Shown: one piece after another, positions 1-8,376 of the stretch
How positions within the stretch are numbered: the stretch's first letter is position 1
Layout of the letters: each line of letters begins with the position of its first letter
Source: Burkholderia contaminans
GTDB lineage: Bacteria; Pseudomonadota; Gammaproteobacteria; Burkholderiales; Burkholderiaceae
Length of the DNA stretch: 64,000 nt
Assembly (NCBI RefSeq): GCF_029633825.1
Contig: NZ_CP090642.1
Span: 248,001-312,000 of the forward strand
Direction: 5' to 3'
Position numbers and translations under genes: made by a program
Notes under the pieces: generated by a model
What the model saw: the letters and a program-made list of their open reading frames with translations, nothing else
Databases searched by the model: none
What the model was told of the DNA's origin: nothing

Positions 1-1
1 T

Positions 2-291
2 GACGATTGACGGAAGCATCGCCTCATGGCGTTTCGCATGCCGACCACGGGCCGCGACCGGCCACTCGAGTTCGTCGAACACCGGCGAACGGTCGCGCTG
101 ACCATCGAGTCCCGCTTCCGCATCAACCACGGTGAAGCGCTCGCCGAAGCTGCCGCGCCCTGGCGCGGGCCTCGCACGGTTCCCCCGAGTTTCTCGCCAG
201 AACCCACCTGCGCAGCGGCACGCTCGTGGCCGCCGCAGTGACGCCGATGGCGATTGCGGTGACCGCTTTCGCGTCCCGGCTTGATCGACGC
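2..291 (+). pseudogene. C-terminal remnant of a LysR-family regulator
   Basis: Reading frame 2 gives residues like the effector-binding half of a LysR regulator (HRLMAFRMPTTGRDRPLEF, then ESRFRINHGEALAEAAA). Near 157-165 the similarity moves to another frame (GAGLARFP), and near 181-187 it moves again (EFLARTHLRSGTLV). These blocks are the expected successive parts of the domain, so I read two frameshifts in a decaying gene. The DNA-binding half would lie left of the window. The match is from memory of the family; a protein search would settle it. Confidence 0.55.
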
Positions 292-405
292 GAGACGGCA
301 CAAGCGAATCGCACCGCCCGCTTTCCAGCCTGAATGACCCAAGTCGCACCACTGTCGGATTCAATCCGTTCATCGAGCATCGAGTACTCACTCAAGGAGC
401 ACGTC

Positions 406-963
406 ATGAAAACCCGCACCGTCCTTTCCGCCGTTTCCCGCATCGCGCTGGCGGCAGCCACCGCCGCTGCCGCGTTGCCTGCCGTTGCCGCGACCGGCGA
501 CGATCTCGTGCAGCCGAAAACGCTGATCGTCGACAAGAGCCTCTCGAAGCGGCAGGCCGAGCAACAGATCCGCGCGGCACGCCTTTACGATACCTTCTGG
601 AGCACGGGCGACGAGGCCCAGGCCCGCGAGGCGCTGGCGGCCGATTTCACCGACCGCACCTTGCCCGTCGGTCGGCCGCAGGGCATCGCCGGGCCGTTGG
701 CTGCATCGCAAGGCTTCCATCGCGCCGTGCCGGACGTCCACGCCGACGTCGAACAGATGATCGTCGCCGGCGACCGCGTCGTCACCCATCTGCACTTCAC
801 CGGTCATTTCACCGGCACCTTCAACGGCGTGCAGGGCAACGGGCAGGCGGTCGACTTCATCGCCACGGACATCTATCGCATTCGCGACGGCAAGATCACC
901 GACAACTGGCATCTCGAAGACAACCTGACGTTCCTGCAACAGCTCGGCGTGGTCGCCAAGTAA
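406..963 (+). CDS. exported SnoaL-like (NTF2-fold) protein
   Basis: The 185-residue protein starts with a classical signal peptide: basic MKTRT, an Ala-rich core, and a likely cleavage after AVAA near residue 29. The mature part has the pattern of SnoaL/NTF2-like small folds: a helix with YDTFWSTGD, the LPVGRPQGIAGP turn, and a C-terminal beta stretch (HLHFTGHFTGTFNG, TDIYRIRDGKITDNWHLEDN). Such proteins bind or isomerise small molecules; the substrate cannot be told. The ATG at 406 follows AAGGAG and fits the signal peptide, whereas the frame stays open upstream without one. The LysR gene that follows on the same strand may regulate it, which is inference. Confidence 0.8.
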   Translation: MKTRTVLSAVSRIALAAATAAAALPAVAATGDDLVQPKTLIVDKSLSKRQAEQQIRAARLYDTFWSTGDEAQAREALAADFTDRTLPVGRPQGIAGPLAASQGFHRAVPDVHADVEQMIVAGDRVVTHLHFTGHFTGTFNGVQGNGQAVDFIATDIYRIRDGKITDNWHLEDNLTFLQQLGVVAK

Positions 964-1084
964 GCGGGCGGGGGCCGATCCTGCCGATCGGCCTTTTCCT
1001 CGCCGGTCCGCATCGCGTTACCATGCCCGGTCCTCGCGGCGCATCGCGCGGCACAATCCAACATCCCTTTCGCGCGACGCGACC

Positions 1085-2008
1085 ATGGACAATCTCGGTG
1101 ACATTCGCCTTTTCGTCGAAGCAGCAAGCCTGGGCAGTCTTTCGGCGGCCGGCAGAAAGCTCGGACTGTCCCCCGCAGCGGCGAGCGCCCGGCTCGTCAA
1201 GCTCGAGGGAGAGCTCCACACTCAGCTGTTCGAGCGTTCGACCCGCAAGCTGCGGCTCACGGATGAAGGTCGTCTGTATCTCGTACATTGCCAGCATGCG
1301 CTGCAAACGCTCGAAGATGCGCGTGCCGCGTTGCAGGCCGGGCGCGCATCGGTGAGCGGGGCGTTGCGCGTATCGGCCACTTCCGATTTCGGGCGCACCG
1401 TGCTGCGTCGATGGCTCGACGAATTCAACGAACGCCATCCGAACGTCACGCTGACGCTCGTGCTCTCAGATTCACTGTCACACTTGCTGCAGGACGATAT
1501 CGATCTTGCGATCCGGTTCGGCGTGCCGGCGGACAGCTCGATGGTCGCCAAGCGCATGGCCGACAATCGCCGCGCGCTATGCGCGTCGCCGGACTACATC
1601 GCCGAGCACGGGATGCCGAACCATCCCGACGATTTGCGCGAGCATCGATTCATCGTCCTTTCTTCGGCGGCCGGCGCGGCGAACAACTGGCGTTTCGCGC
1701 GCGACGGGGAGACCGCGTCGTTCACCGCGCCGCTCGACCGTTCCCGTCAGACCAATGATGGTTCCCTTGCCCGCGAATGGGCGATCGAGGGGCGCGGGGT
1801 GGCAATGAAATCGATCTGGGACATCGGCGCCGATCTTCAGGCCGGGCGGCTCAAGCTGCTCCTGCAGGAATGGCGCTGCCCGGACGTGCCGGTGAACGCG
1901 CTGTTTCAACGAACGCTTTATATGGCGCCGCGCGTGCGTACATTGCTCGACTTCCTCGAGCAGCGGTTCTCCGAAGCTTCCGACGCGCTGGCGCCGTTTC
2001 TGCGGTAG
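1085..2008 (+). CDS. LysR-family transcriptional regulator
   Basis: This 307-residue protein is of normal length for a LysR regulator. Residues 1-60 hold the winged helix-turn-helix (DIRLFVEAASLGSLSAAGRKL, SPAAASARLVKLE), followed by the linker helix. Residues about 90-295 form the effector-binding domain (GALRVSATSDFGRTVL, DLAIRFGVP). The pattern resembles the large CrgA/DhcR-like LysR group common in Burkholderia. It lies 121 bp after the SnoaL-like gene on the same strand. Its targets cannot be deduced, because neither neighbour is divergent from it. Confidence 0.9.
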   Translation: MDNLGDIRLFVEAASLGSLSAAGRKLGLSPAAASARLVKLEGELHTQLFERSTRKLRLTDEGRLYLVHCQHALQTLEDARAALQAGRASVSGALRVSATSDFGRTVLRRWLDEFNERHPNVTLTLVLSDSLSHLLQDDIDLAIRFGVPADSSMVAKRMADNRRALCASPDYIAEHGMPNHPDDLREHRFIVLSSAAGAANNWRFARDGETASFTAPLDRSRQTNDGSLAREWAIEGRGVAMKSIWDIGADLQAGRLKLLLQEWRCPDVPVNALFQRTLYMAPRVRTLLDFLEQRFSEASDALAPFLR

Positions 2009-2346
2009 TTTCCCGCGATCGCAGGCTTTCTGCGTTCGTCGAGGTGGCGCGTGAAGACGTTCGATTCGGCCCGCGTTCGCCGATTGAGCACGAAGGCCGT
2101 CGCGATGCGGGTTGGCGCTGTCCTTGCAGGCGCCGAAGGTGGTCGGGATGAAAAATACCCGGCAACGTTTGGCTCGTAGCGGCAAGCACGGCTGCTCGAT
2201 GGATACCGGAACGGGAGTGCGGCGGGCCGCGGGCTGGGATGTCATGACGCGCAGCGCCGACACCACAGCCCGCGACGGGGCTGGATTCGGAAGTCAATCC
2301 AGCCCCGTGCTCCACGTATTGATAATCGTCGAGCGTTTAAGGTCGA
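2009..2346. other. intergenic stretch with a long hairpin
   Basis: No convincing gene lies here; the short frames have no family features or good ribosome sites. It contains the strong inverted repeat listed separately at 2275-2308, and a looser pair of 8-bp arms at 2228-2235 and 2266-2273. Confidence 0.6.
2275..2308. terminator. perfect 13-bp stem-loop, probable terminator
   Basis: ACGGGGCTGGATT (2275-2287) and AATCCAGCCCCGT (2296-2308) pair perfectly across an 8-nt loop. It lies 39 bp beyond the stop of the minus-strand gene ending at 2347 and could terminate it. No T tract follows on either strand, so it is not a textbook intrinsic terminator. Confidence 0.5.
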
Positions 2347-2619
2347 TTAACGAATGGCAAAGCGGGTTGCCGGCGAGCCATTCGAACAATTGTTTCCGTA
2401 GATAAACAGATTCCTGTTTTCCGAATACGCTTGGTAAATAATTGAATAAACTTCCTTCGCGCTGAACGAGTAGATGCCGTCGTTAATGGTCACCAGCAGG
2501 TTGCCGGTGGCGTCGGTTTCGATCTTGTCGATCTTGCCGGCCTTGCAAAGCGCCTGGGCGGACGCGCACGTGGAGGCGAGCATCAGTGCTGAAAACAGCA
2601 CGGTTGCAATCTTCTTCAT
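2347..2619 (-). CDS. small exported protein of unknown function
   Basis: The 90-residue protein has a clear signal peptide (MKKIATVLFSALMLASTCASAQA, cleavage near 22). The mature part of about 68 residues carries two cysteines, one near the N-terminus (LCKAGKID) and one near the C-terminus (NNCSN), that could form a disulfide in the periplasm. The ATG follows AAAGGAAAG. The second half uses more A/T-ending codons than its neighbours, in keeping with the AT-rich DNA upstream. I do not recognise a family. The gene stands alone. Confidence 0.75.
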   Translation of the reverse strand: MKKIATVLFSALMLASTCASAQALCKAGKIDKIETDATGNLLVTINDGIYSFSAKEVYSIIYQAYSENRNLFIYGNNCSNGSPATRFAIR

Positions 2620-3278
2620 GACTTTCCTTTGATATTGAATGATTTATGCGATTTGACGACATCGGTCACGTCCGGGAAGACAGGTATGCCTTTCCGGATT
2701 GCTGATTCACAAATGCGTGGAAATCAACGGTGGCCTGACAAGGTGGAAACTTTCGCGACAAAGCACGAATGAAGCGATTCGTGCTGCGCCTCCGTATCTC
2801 GTTGATCTTTGAATCACGGTGTTGCGGCGCACAACACAGATTATTTAGTTGATTTTGAGTGCGCCAATCGTATTAATTTATCGTTAATAAAATTCGATAA
2901 TTTTTGTTTGAATTTGATTTTATTGAATTATGCGGGATGTTGTTTTGTTTTTGATTGTTTCGATATTTAAATAATCGACGGCGAATATTGATTCGACGGT
3001 TGATGGTGTGGCGGGCGAAGCGCATGGGCGTTCATGTGGGATCGAGCGTTCGGGTGCGTGGTTCGCCTGGCGCGCGGACTGCGCAGCGCATATCCGTCGA
3101 TACTGCAGCCGGCGCCGGCCGAATTGATTCGTGCCGCCCCGGAAAGACGCTACACTGCGCCAGTTCCCGACCACACAGGGAGCATCAGGACACCGGGCCC
3201 GCGTATTGCAAACAGGTGACGATGTAATCGCCCGCCCCCTGACAGATTCGAACAAATCACGAGAGAAAGAGAGGGCCC
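2620..3278. other. gene-poor, strongly AT-rich intergenic region
   Basis: About 660 bp without a credible gene. From about 2840 to 2990 the sequence is dominated by A and T runs, in sharp contrast to the GC-rich surroundings. Such DNA is a typical H-NS target and often marks transferred segments. It could also hold the promoter of the minus-strand exported protein. A possible promoter for the next gene is TACACT at 3151-3156 with a weak TTCGTG 17 bp upstream. Confidence 0.6.
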
Positions 3279-3851
3279 ATGCTGACACGTCTTCGTATCG
3301 GACTCGATCGCGCACGCGACCTGCGCGAAGCGGGACGTCCGTCTCCCATCCAGCCGCGGCCGCTGCCGAGCGAGCTGGTCGACCTGAGCGCGCAGCGCGC
3401 GACATGGCGCGTGGTCGTTCCCGGCCAGGCCGACTGCTACATGGCGGCGATGCCCGCCGAAACGGAGCGCTTCGTCGTGCATCTCGACGCGCAGAAGTTC
3501 TATGGCCGGTGGCTCGGCACGAGCCCGGCGTTTCCGCAACTGAATTCGCAGGACTGCGTGCCGCGCCGCGTCATGCCGCTCGACAGCAAGTACGCGTCGG
3601 CCGCCGCCGCGTTCCGGGCCGGCCGCCTCGAACCGGTGGCGCTGCCGCCGGTCGGTTACTGGCTCGAGGGAAGCGGGTACGAAGTCGCGATGAGCAACGG
3701 CATGACGCGCACCTTCTGGCTGCTCGCCAACCGTGTGCGATCGTTTCCGGTCAGCGTCGACAACGCGACGTGGGCCACGATGCTGAACAACATGGCCGGC
3801 GTCGGCATCGCGCCGATCGCGTTCCGCGAACTGTTTTCCCGGCACGCGTAG
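3279..3851 (+). CDS. conserved-looking protein of unknown function
   Basis: The 190-residue protein follows a purine-rich GAGAGG ribosome site and uses normal GC-rich codons, so it is very likely real. It has no signal peptide or membrane segment. Visible stretches are LVDLSAQRATWRVVVPGQ, FYGRWLGTSPAFPQLNSQDCVPR and YEVAMSNGMTRTFWLLANR, but I cannot assign a family. It precedes the reverse transcriptase by 265 bp on the same strand, with a strong hairpin between them, so co-transcription is uncertain. Confidence 0.7.
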   Translation: MLTRLRIGLDRARDLREAGRPSPIQPRPLPSELVDLSAQRATWRVVVPGQADCYMAAMPAETERFVVHLDAQKFYGRWLGTSPAFPQLNSQDCVPRRVMPLDSKYASAAAAFRAGRLEPVALPPVGYWLEGSGYEVAMSNGMTRTFWLLANRVRSFPVSVDNATWATMLNNMAGVGIAPIAFRELFSRHA

Positions 3852-3863
3852 GTCGTTCGCCGG

Positions 3864-3892
3864 GATCCGGCGCGCCCCGGCGGCGCCGGATC
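3864..3892 (+). terminator. 10-bp stem-loop after the unknown gene
   Basis: GATCCGGCGC (3864-3873) pairs perfectly with GCGCCGGATC (3883-3892) across a 9-nt loop, 12 bp beyond the stop codon. No T tract follows. Position and strength suggest transcript end or 3' protection. Confidence 0.5.
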
Positions 3893-4033
3893 GCCACCCG
3901 GTTTGACACGCCGCGTTCGCGGCCATTAAAGTCGCATCGCGGGCCGGTGGGTCAAGCACACGCCCGGAACAGGCAGCCGATGTTCCAGGACTACGGGGCT
4001 ACCCCGTGGATCAGATTGACACCCCGATGCGTC

Positions 4034-4074
4034 GCAAGGAGCACGGTTGCGCGTTGCGCAACGCGACTCCTCGC
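4034..4074 (+). other. imperfect stem-loop upstream of the reverse transcriptase
   Basis: GTTGCGC (4046-4052) pairs with GCGCAAC (4056-4062) across a 3-nt loop. Outside an internal bulge, AGGAG (4037-4041) pairs with CTCCT (4067-4071), then CG with CG at 4034/4074. It lies 43 bp before the ATG at 4117. It might be part of a non-coding RNA or mask a ribosome site. It does not match a recognisable msr/msd layout. Confidence 0.35.
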
Positions 4075-4116
4075 AGCACCAGTCACGTTGGCTCATCGTC
4101 CCGCCCATCTTTCTCC

Positions 4117-5466
4117 ATGCATTCATCCCTGCGCGATACCACCCGCACGATTGCCGAGGCGATGCTCGCCGGGCCGCCCGAGCGCGGCGGCGTCATCGCG
4201 CGTATGGCGGCCGTGCTCGGCGATGCGCAACCGTGGGTGCACGAATGTGCGGACGCCGCGCTCGCCCGTTTCGGCGCGAACTGGGACGACGTCGACATCG
4301 ACGTGCTTGCGGCGGTGCTGGCCGATGCGGCCGCGTTCGTGCGCGCCTGGTATCGCGATGATCGGCCGAACGTGATCCGCGTCGTGCGGCGTCCGCCCGT
4401 CCAGCGGCCGTTGCCGGCGCCGCTCGCCGGCTGCGACGTGCCGCAATGGGCGACGCCCGGCGATCTTGCCGGCTGGCTCGGCGTGAGCGCGCCGGAGCTC
4501 GACTGGCTGTCCGACCACTGGCGCGTCGACGCGCGCAGCAGCGCCACGCCGTTGCATCACTACACGTACGTGGCGCACGACAAGCGCAGCGGCGGCAGCC
4601 GCCTCGTCGAAATTCCGAAAGGCCGGCTGCGCGAAGCGCAGCGCCGCATCCTGCACGGGCTGCTCGATCGCATCGCGCCGCACGGTGCGGTACACGGCTT
4701 TCGCAAGGGGCACGGGATCGTGTCGTTCGCCGCGCCCCATGCGGATCGCGAGGTCGTCGTCCGTTTCGATCTCGCGGATTTCTTCGTGTCGATACGCGCC
4801 GCCCGCGTGCACGCGCTGTTCGTCACGCTCGGGTATCCGGCCGAAGTCGCGCGCACGCTCACCGGGCTGTGCACCAACCGCGTGCCGTCCGCGCGGCTGC
4901 TCGCGCCGGACCTGCGCGACCGGTTCGACTGGATCGGCCGCCAGCGTTATCGCGAACGACATCTGCCGCAGGGCGCGCCGACGTCGCCGGCGCTGGCGAA
5001 CCTGTGCGCGTTCCGGTTCGACATGCGGCTCGCCGCGCTCGCGCGTTCGCTCGGTGCAACCTACACGCGCTATGCCGACGATCTCGCCTTTTCCGGCGGC
5101 GGCGCGCTGGCGCGCGACGTCGAGCGGCTGCAGGTCCGCGTTGCCGCGATCGCGCTCGAAGAAGGCTTTGCGCTGCAACTGCGCAAAACCCGCGTGATGC
5201 GGCGCGGCGTGCGGCAGCAACTGGCCGGCGTGGTCGTCAACCGTCATCCGAACCTGGCGCGCGATGCGTTCGATCTCCTGAAGGCCATCCTGACCAACTG
5301 CATCCGCCACGGCCCGGCGTCACAGAATCGCGACGCGCATCCGGATTTCCGCGCGCATCTCGCCGGGCGCGTCGCGCATGCGGCCGCGCTGAACGCGGCG
5401 CGCGGCGCGAAGCTGCGCGCGCTGTTCGACCGGATCGCGTGGGACGCCCGCGACGTCGGCCTGTAA
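4117..5466 (+). CDS. retron-like reverse transcriptase
   Basis: Counting from the ATG at 4117 the protein has 449 residues. The frame is open back to a GTG at 4006, and neither start has a good ribosome site. Residues about 1-140 are a non-polymerase N-terminal part. The RT palm follows: motif A FDLADFF (217-223), motif B HLPQGAPTSP (Gln285) and motif C YADDLAFSG (319-327), so the catalytic aspartates are intact. Retron RTs have a NAxxH motif before motif A and VTG after the palm; here the equivalents are FAAPHA and LAG, so it is retron-like but diverged. No partner effector is adjacent. It probably makes cDNA from an unidentified RNA, perhaps in phage defence. Confidence 0.85.
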   Translation: MHSSLRDTTRTIAEAMLAGPPERGGVIARMAAVLGDAQPWVHECADAALARFGANWDDVDIDVLAAVLADAAAFVRAWYRDDRPNVIRVVRRPPVQRPLPAPLAGCDVPQWATPGDLAGWLGVSAPELDWLSDHWRVDARSSATPLHHYTYVAHDKRSGGSRLVEIPKGRLREAQRRILHGLLDRIAPHGAVHGFRKGHGIVSFAAPHADREVVVRFDLADFFVSIRAARVHALFVTLGYPAEVARTLTGLCTNRVPSARLLAPDLRDRFDWIGRQRYRERHLPQGAPTSPALANLCAFRFDMRLAALARSLGATYTRYADDLAFSGGGALARDVERLQVRVAAIALEEGFALQLRKTRVMRRGVRQQLAGVVVNRHPNLARDAFDLLKAILTNCIRHGPASQNRDAHPDFRAHLAGRVAHAAALNAARGAKLRALFDRIAWDARDVGL

Positions 5467-5779
5467 TCGGACGTATCCGCATCGACGCCTTCTGTAATAC
5501 GACGCCGAGCACTGCTATCATTCGCGCCATGCCGCGCCCGTGTCAGGTGCGGCGCTTACTTGCTGCAGCCGTTCGCCGTGCCTACGTACATGGCGGGCTG
5601 CGCGTTGCCGGCCGGTCTTGTCCAATTGATTGACGCGCGACGTCGTTTAGTGCGTATCGCGCAAGCCATGCCGGCTCAGGCAAACGATGCACCGATTTGA
5701 CAGCCCCCATCGGCGGAACTTCGTGGTAGGTTCCGCCATCGGAGCTTTTTGCGAAAACATGCCCAAAGAGGATGAATAC
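5467..5779. other. intergenic region between reverse transcriptase and H-NS gene
   Basis: No gene is supported here. It ends with the hairpin and T run listed at 5712-5750. It should hold the promoter of the H-NS gene and would be one place to look for a retron-type RNA, though no convincing msr/msd fold was seen. Confidence 0.5.
5712..5750 (+). terminator. hairpin with T run ahead of the H-NS gene
   Basis: GGCGGAAC (5712-5719) pairs perfectly with GTTCCGCC (5730-5737) across a 10-nt loop, and a run of five T follows at 5746-5750, only 29 bp before the H-NS start codon. It could terminate transcription from the reverse transcriptase side or act as a leader attenuator of the H-NS gene. Confidence 0.45.
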
Positions 5780-6109
5780 ATGACCCAGGCCCTGCAGGAA
5801 CTCGAAGCACAACTTCGGGACCTGAATATCAAGCTGTCGGATGCGAAGCAGAAGGAGAAGCAGGCCGCGCTCGCGGCATTCAAGGAACAGGTCGAGCTTT
5901 TGGGAATTTCGCAGCAGGAAGTGCTGAGCGCGCTTGGCTACATCGTCCAGCGAAAACGCAAGGCGCCTGCCAAGTACTACGATCCGACGACCGGCCGCTC
6001 ATGGTCGGGCCGCGGCCCGCGCCCGAAATGGCTCGAAGGCAAGGATCTCGCCGCGCTCGCCGTCGACCGCGAGGCCAAGACCTGGTGGCCCGGAGACGAC
6101 CAAGGCTGA
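5780..6109 (+). CDS. H-NS-family nucleoid protein
   Basis: The 109-residue protein has the two-part layout of the beta-proteobacterial H-NS/BpH3 family. Residues 1-60 form a charged coiled-coil oligomerisation helix (LQELEAQLRDLNIKLSDAKQKEKQ). The C-terminal DNA-binding domain contains AKYYDPTTGRSWSGRGPRPKWL, with the RGPRP core that inserts into the AT-rich minor groove. The ATG at 5780 follows GAGGATG at good spacing; an in-frame ATG at 5759 is less well placed. It would bind and silence AT-rich DNA, such as the block 3 kb away. That local link is inference. Confidence 0.9.
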   Translation: MTQALQELEAQLRDLNIKLSDAKQKEKQAALAAFKEQVELLGISQQEVLSALGYIVQRKRKAPAKYYDPTTGRSWSGRGPRPKWLEGKDLAALAVDREAKTWWPGDDQG

Positions 6110-6406
6110 AGCCGGCCGGGCCGCGAGGCCGCCCGGCGCCGGCCGGTCCGCTGGCGCGAACCGGCCGGTAACACTCCGCCAGCATGCTGTCTTTCATCCG
6201 GTGTCCGGCCTGACCGCGACATCACCGGCTTCGCCGCCGACACCGGATCGCTTATATTCCCCTCCCGTACATTGCCAGCGGATTCCCGCTCGACGTCCTG
6301 CAAGCGGATGCCGCCGTGCGCGCACCGCCGCCGCCGGCAGGTCTGCCGGCCCGTCGGGCACCGGCACAGGCCTTAGAATGTCGCCGGACAATCGTGGCAG
6401 GACACC

Positions 6407-7654
6407 ATGGCAGCAAACATGAAATCTTCGTCGCTCGAGGGCCCGTCGGCCCCGCGCGTGGAGCAGGTCGGCGCGTACGCGTGGAAAGCGCTGGCCGGAT
6501 CGGCGATCGGCTATGCGATGGACGGCTTCGACCTGCTGATCCTCGGCTTCATGCTGCCGGCGATCACGTCGGCGCTGCAATTGACGCCCGGGCAGGGCGG
6601 CGCGCTGGTCACGTGGACGCTGATCGGCGCCGTGGCGGGCGGCATCCTGTTCGGTGCATTGAGCGACCGTTACGGGCGGGTGCGCGTGCTGACCTGGACG
6701 ATCCTGCTGTTCGCGATCTTCACCGGGTTGTGCGCGTTCGCGCAGGGCTTCGAGGATCTGCTCGTGTACCGCACCATCGCGGGCATCGGGCTGGGCGGCG
6801 AATTCGGGATCGGCATGGCGCTCGCGGCGGAAGCGTGGCCGGCGAGCAAGCGCGCACGCGTGTCGTGCTACGTCGCGCTCGGCTGGCAGGCCGGTGTGCT
6901 GCTGGCCGCGCTGCTGACGCCGTTCCTGCTGATGCACATCGGCTGGCGCGGGATGTTCCTGGTCGGCGTGCTGCCGGCAGTGCTCGCGTGGGCGATGCGC
7001 AACACGCTGCACGAGCCTGAAGCGTTCGTGCAGCGCGCAGCGCAGCCGAAGGCCAACGCATTCCGCCTGCTCGTCGCGGACGGCCGTACCGCGCGCACGA
7101 GCCTCGGCATCGTGATTCTGTGTTCGGTCCAGAACTTCGGCTACTACGGGATCATGATCTGGCTGCCGACCTTCCTGTCGAAACAGATGGGCTTCTCGCT
7201 GACGAAGTCGGGGCTGTGGACGGCGGCGACGGTCGTCGGGATGATGATCGGCGTCTGGGTGTTCGGGCAACTGGCCGACCGCATCGGGCGCAAGCCGACG
7301 TTCCTGCTGTACCAGCTCGGCGCGGTCGTGACGGTTCTCGCGTATGCGCGGCTGTCGGACCCGACCGCGATGCTGTGGGCCGGTGCGCTGATGGGCATGT
7401 TCGTCAACGGGATGGTCGGCGGCTACGGGACGCTGATGTCGGAAGGCTATCCGACGGCCGCACGCGCCACCGCGCAGAACGTGCTGTGGAACATCGGCCG
7501 CGCGGTCGGCGGCTTCGGCCCGGTCGCGGTCGGCGCGCTGGCCGCGCACTACTCGTTCCAGACGGCCATCGCGCTGCTTGCCGGCCTCTACGTGCTGGAC
7601 ATGGTCGCGACGCTGTTCCTGATTCCCGAGCTCAAGGGCGTAGAACTCGAATGA
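6407..7654 (+). CDS. MFS transporter, aromatic-acid/H+ symporter type
   Basis: The 415-residue protein has twelve predicted membrane helices. The first helix carries AMDGFDLLILGFMLP, a D-x-D/E-like signature of the AAHS subfamily (PcaK/BenK/MhpT). The loop between helices 2 and 3 has GALSDRYGRVRV, and the matching loop in the second half is GQLADRIGRKP. It probably imports an aromatic or similar organic acid by proton symport. Its stop codon overlaps the start of the next gene (ATGA), so the two are translationally coupled. Confidence 0.85.
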   Translation: MAANMKSSSLEGPSAPRVEQVGAYAWKALAGSAIGYAMDGFDLLILGFMLPAITSALQLTPGQGGALVTWTLIGAVAGGILFGALSDRYGRVRVLTWTILLFAIFTGLCAFAQGFEDLLVYRTIAGIGLGGEFGIGMALAAEAWPASKRARVSCYVALGWQAGVLLAALLTPFLLMHIGWRGMFLVGVLPAVLAWAMRNTLHEPEAFVQRAAQPKANAFRLLVADGRTARTSLGIVILCSVQNFGYYGIMIWLPTFLSKQMGFSLTKSGLWTAATVVGMMIGVWVFGQLADRIGRKPTFLLYQLGAVVTVLAYARLSDPTAMLWAGALMGMFVNGMVGGYGTLMSEGYPTAARATAQNVLWNIGRAVGGFGPVAVGALAAHYSFQTAIALLAGLYVLDMVATLFLIPELKGVELE

Positions 7655-8250
7655 GCGCGGCCGTCGCGCACCACCCAACGACCTCACTCATGACCACGAT
7701 GCAACAGAAGAACAAGACGATCGGCGTGATGGGCTCGGGCAAGGAGCCGTGGCTCGCGTTCTCGGAGCCGCTCGGCGCCTGGCTTGCGCAGGCCGGTTTC
7801 AACCTGCTGACGGGCGGCGGGCAGGGCGTGATGCTGGCGGTCGCGCGCGCGTTCGCCGGCGTGCCGGGGCGGGCCGGCCGATCGATCGGCATCCTGCCGA
7901 CGCGGGCCGATCCGCTTGCGGGCTTCGTGCCGCTCGACGGCTATCCGCATCCGTTCGTCGACGTCCCGATCCTCACGCCGCTGCCGCGCCGCGAGCCGGG
8001 CGCCGCGCCGGATACGATCAACCGCAACTACGTGAACGTGCTGAGCAGCGACCTGATCGTCGCGCTGCCGGGCGGGCCCGGCACGGCCGAGGAGATCGCG
8101 CTCGCGCGGCGCTGGCGCAAGCCGCTCATCTGTTTCGGGCCGGACGATGCGTTTCGCGAGCTTGCGGCAGGGGCCACGTGCACGTCGTCGCTCGACGACG
8201 TGATCAGCTTCGTGGAACGTGCGTTTTCGGCGGAGCTGCCGCTGCGATAA
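7651..8250 (+). CDS. LOG/molybdenum-cofactor-carrier-like Rossmann protein
   Basis: The 199-residue protein has an N-terminal nucleotide-binding strand (KTIGVMGSGKE), the GGGQGVMLAVARAF loop and, near residue 140, LPGGPGTAEEIALARRW. The last resembles the PGGxGTxxE motif of the SLOG superfamily (LOG phosphoribohydrolases, YvdD and molybdopterin-carrier-like proteins). It is likely a nucleotide- or cofactor-binding cytoplasmic protein; whether it is an enzyme cannot be told. The ATG at 7651 overlaps the transporter stop; an internal ATG at 7690 is an alternative start. Confidence 0.75.
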   Translation: MSAAVAHHPTTSLMTTMQQKNKTIGVMGSGKEPWLAFSEPLGAWLAQAGFNLLTGGGQGVMLAVARAFAGVPGRAGRSIGILPTRADPLAGFVPLDGYPHPFVDVPILTPLPRREPGAAPDTINRNYVNVLSSDLIVALPGGPGTAEEIALARRWRKPLICFGPDDAFRELAAGATCTSSLDDVISFVERAFSAELPLR

Positions 8251-8376
8251 TTCGCGCGGCCGGTTTGACTACCGTCGTTGCGATGCTGGCACGCGATGTC
8301 ACCGGTTTCGATGCGACGACGTGCCGCCGGCGCGCGCAAGCCGCCGGCGGCACAATTCGTTATCGCGGCGGGCGGT

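Noticed and set aside
334..405. Longer start for the SnoaL-like protein
   Set aside because: The ATG at 406 has AAGGAG and begins a proper signal peptide; the upstream extension does not.
3850..4116. Retron msr/msd RNA upstream of the reverse transcriptase
   Set aside because: Only one imperfect stem-loop was found; there is no long terminal inverted repeat or branching-G context that would support a retron RNA call.
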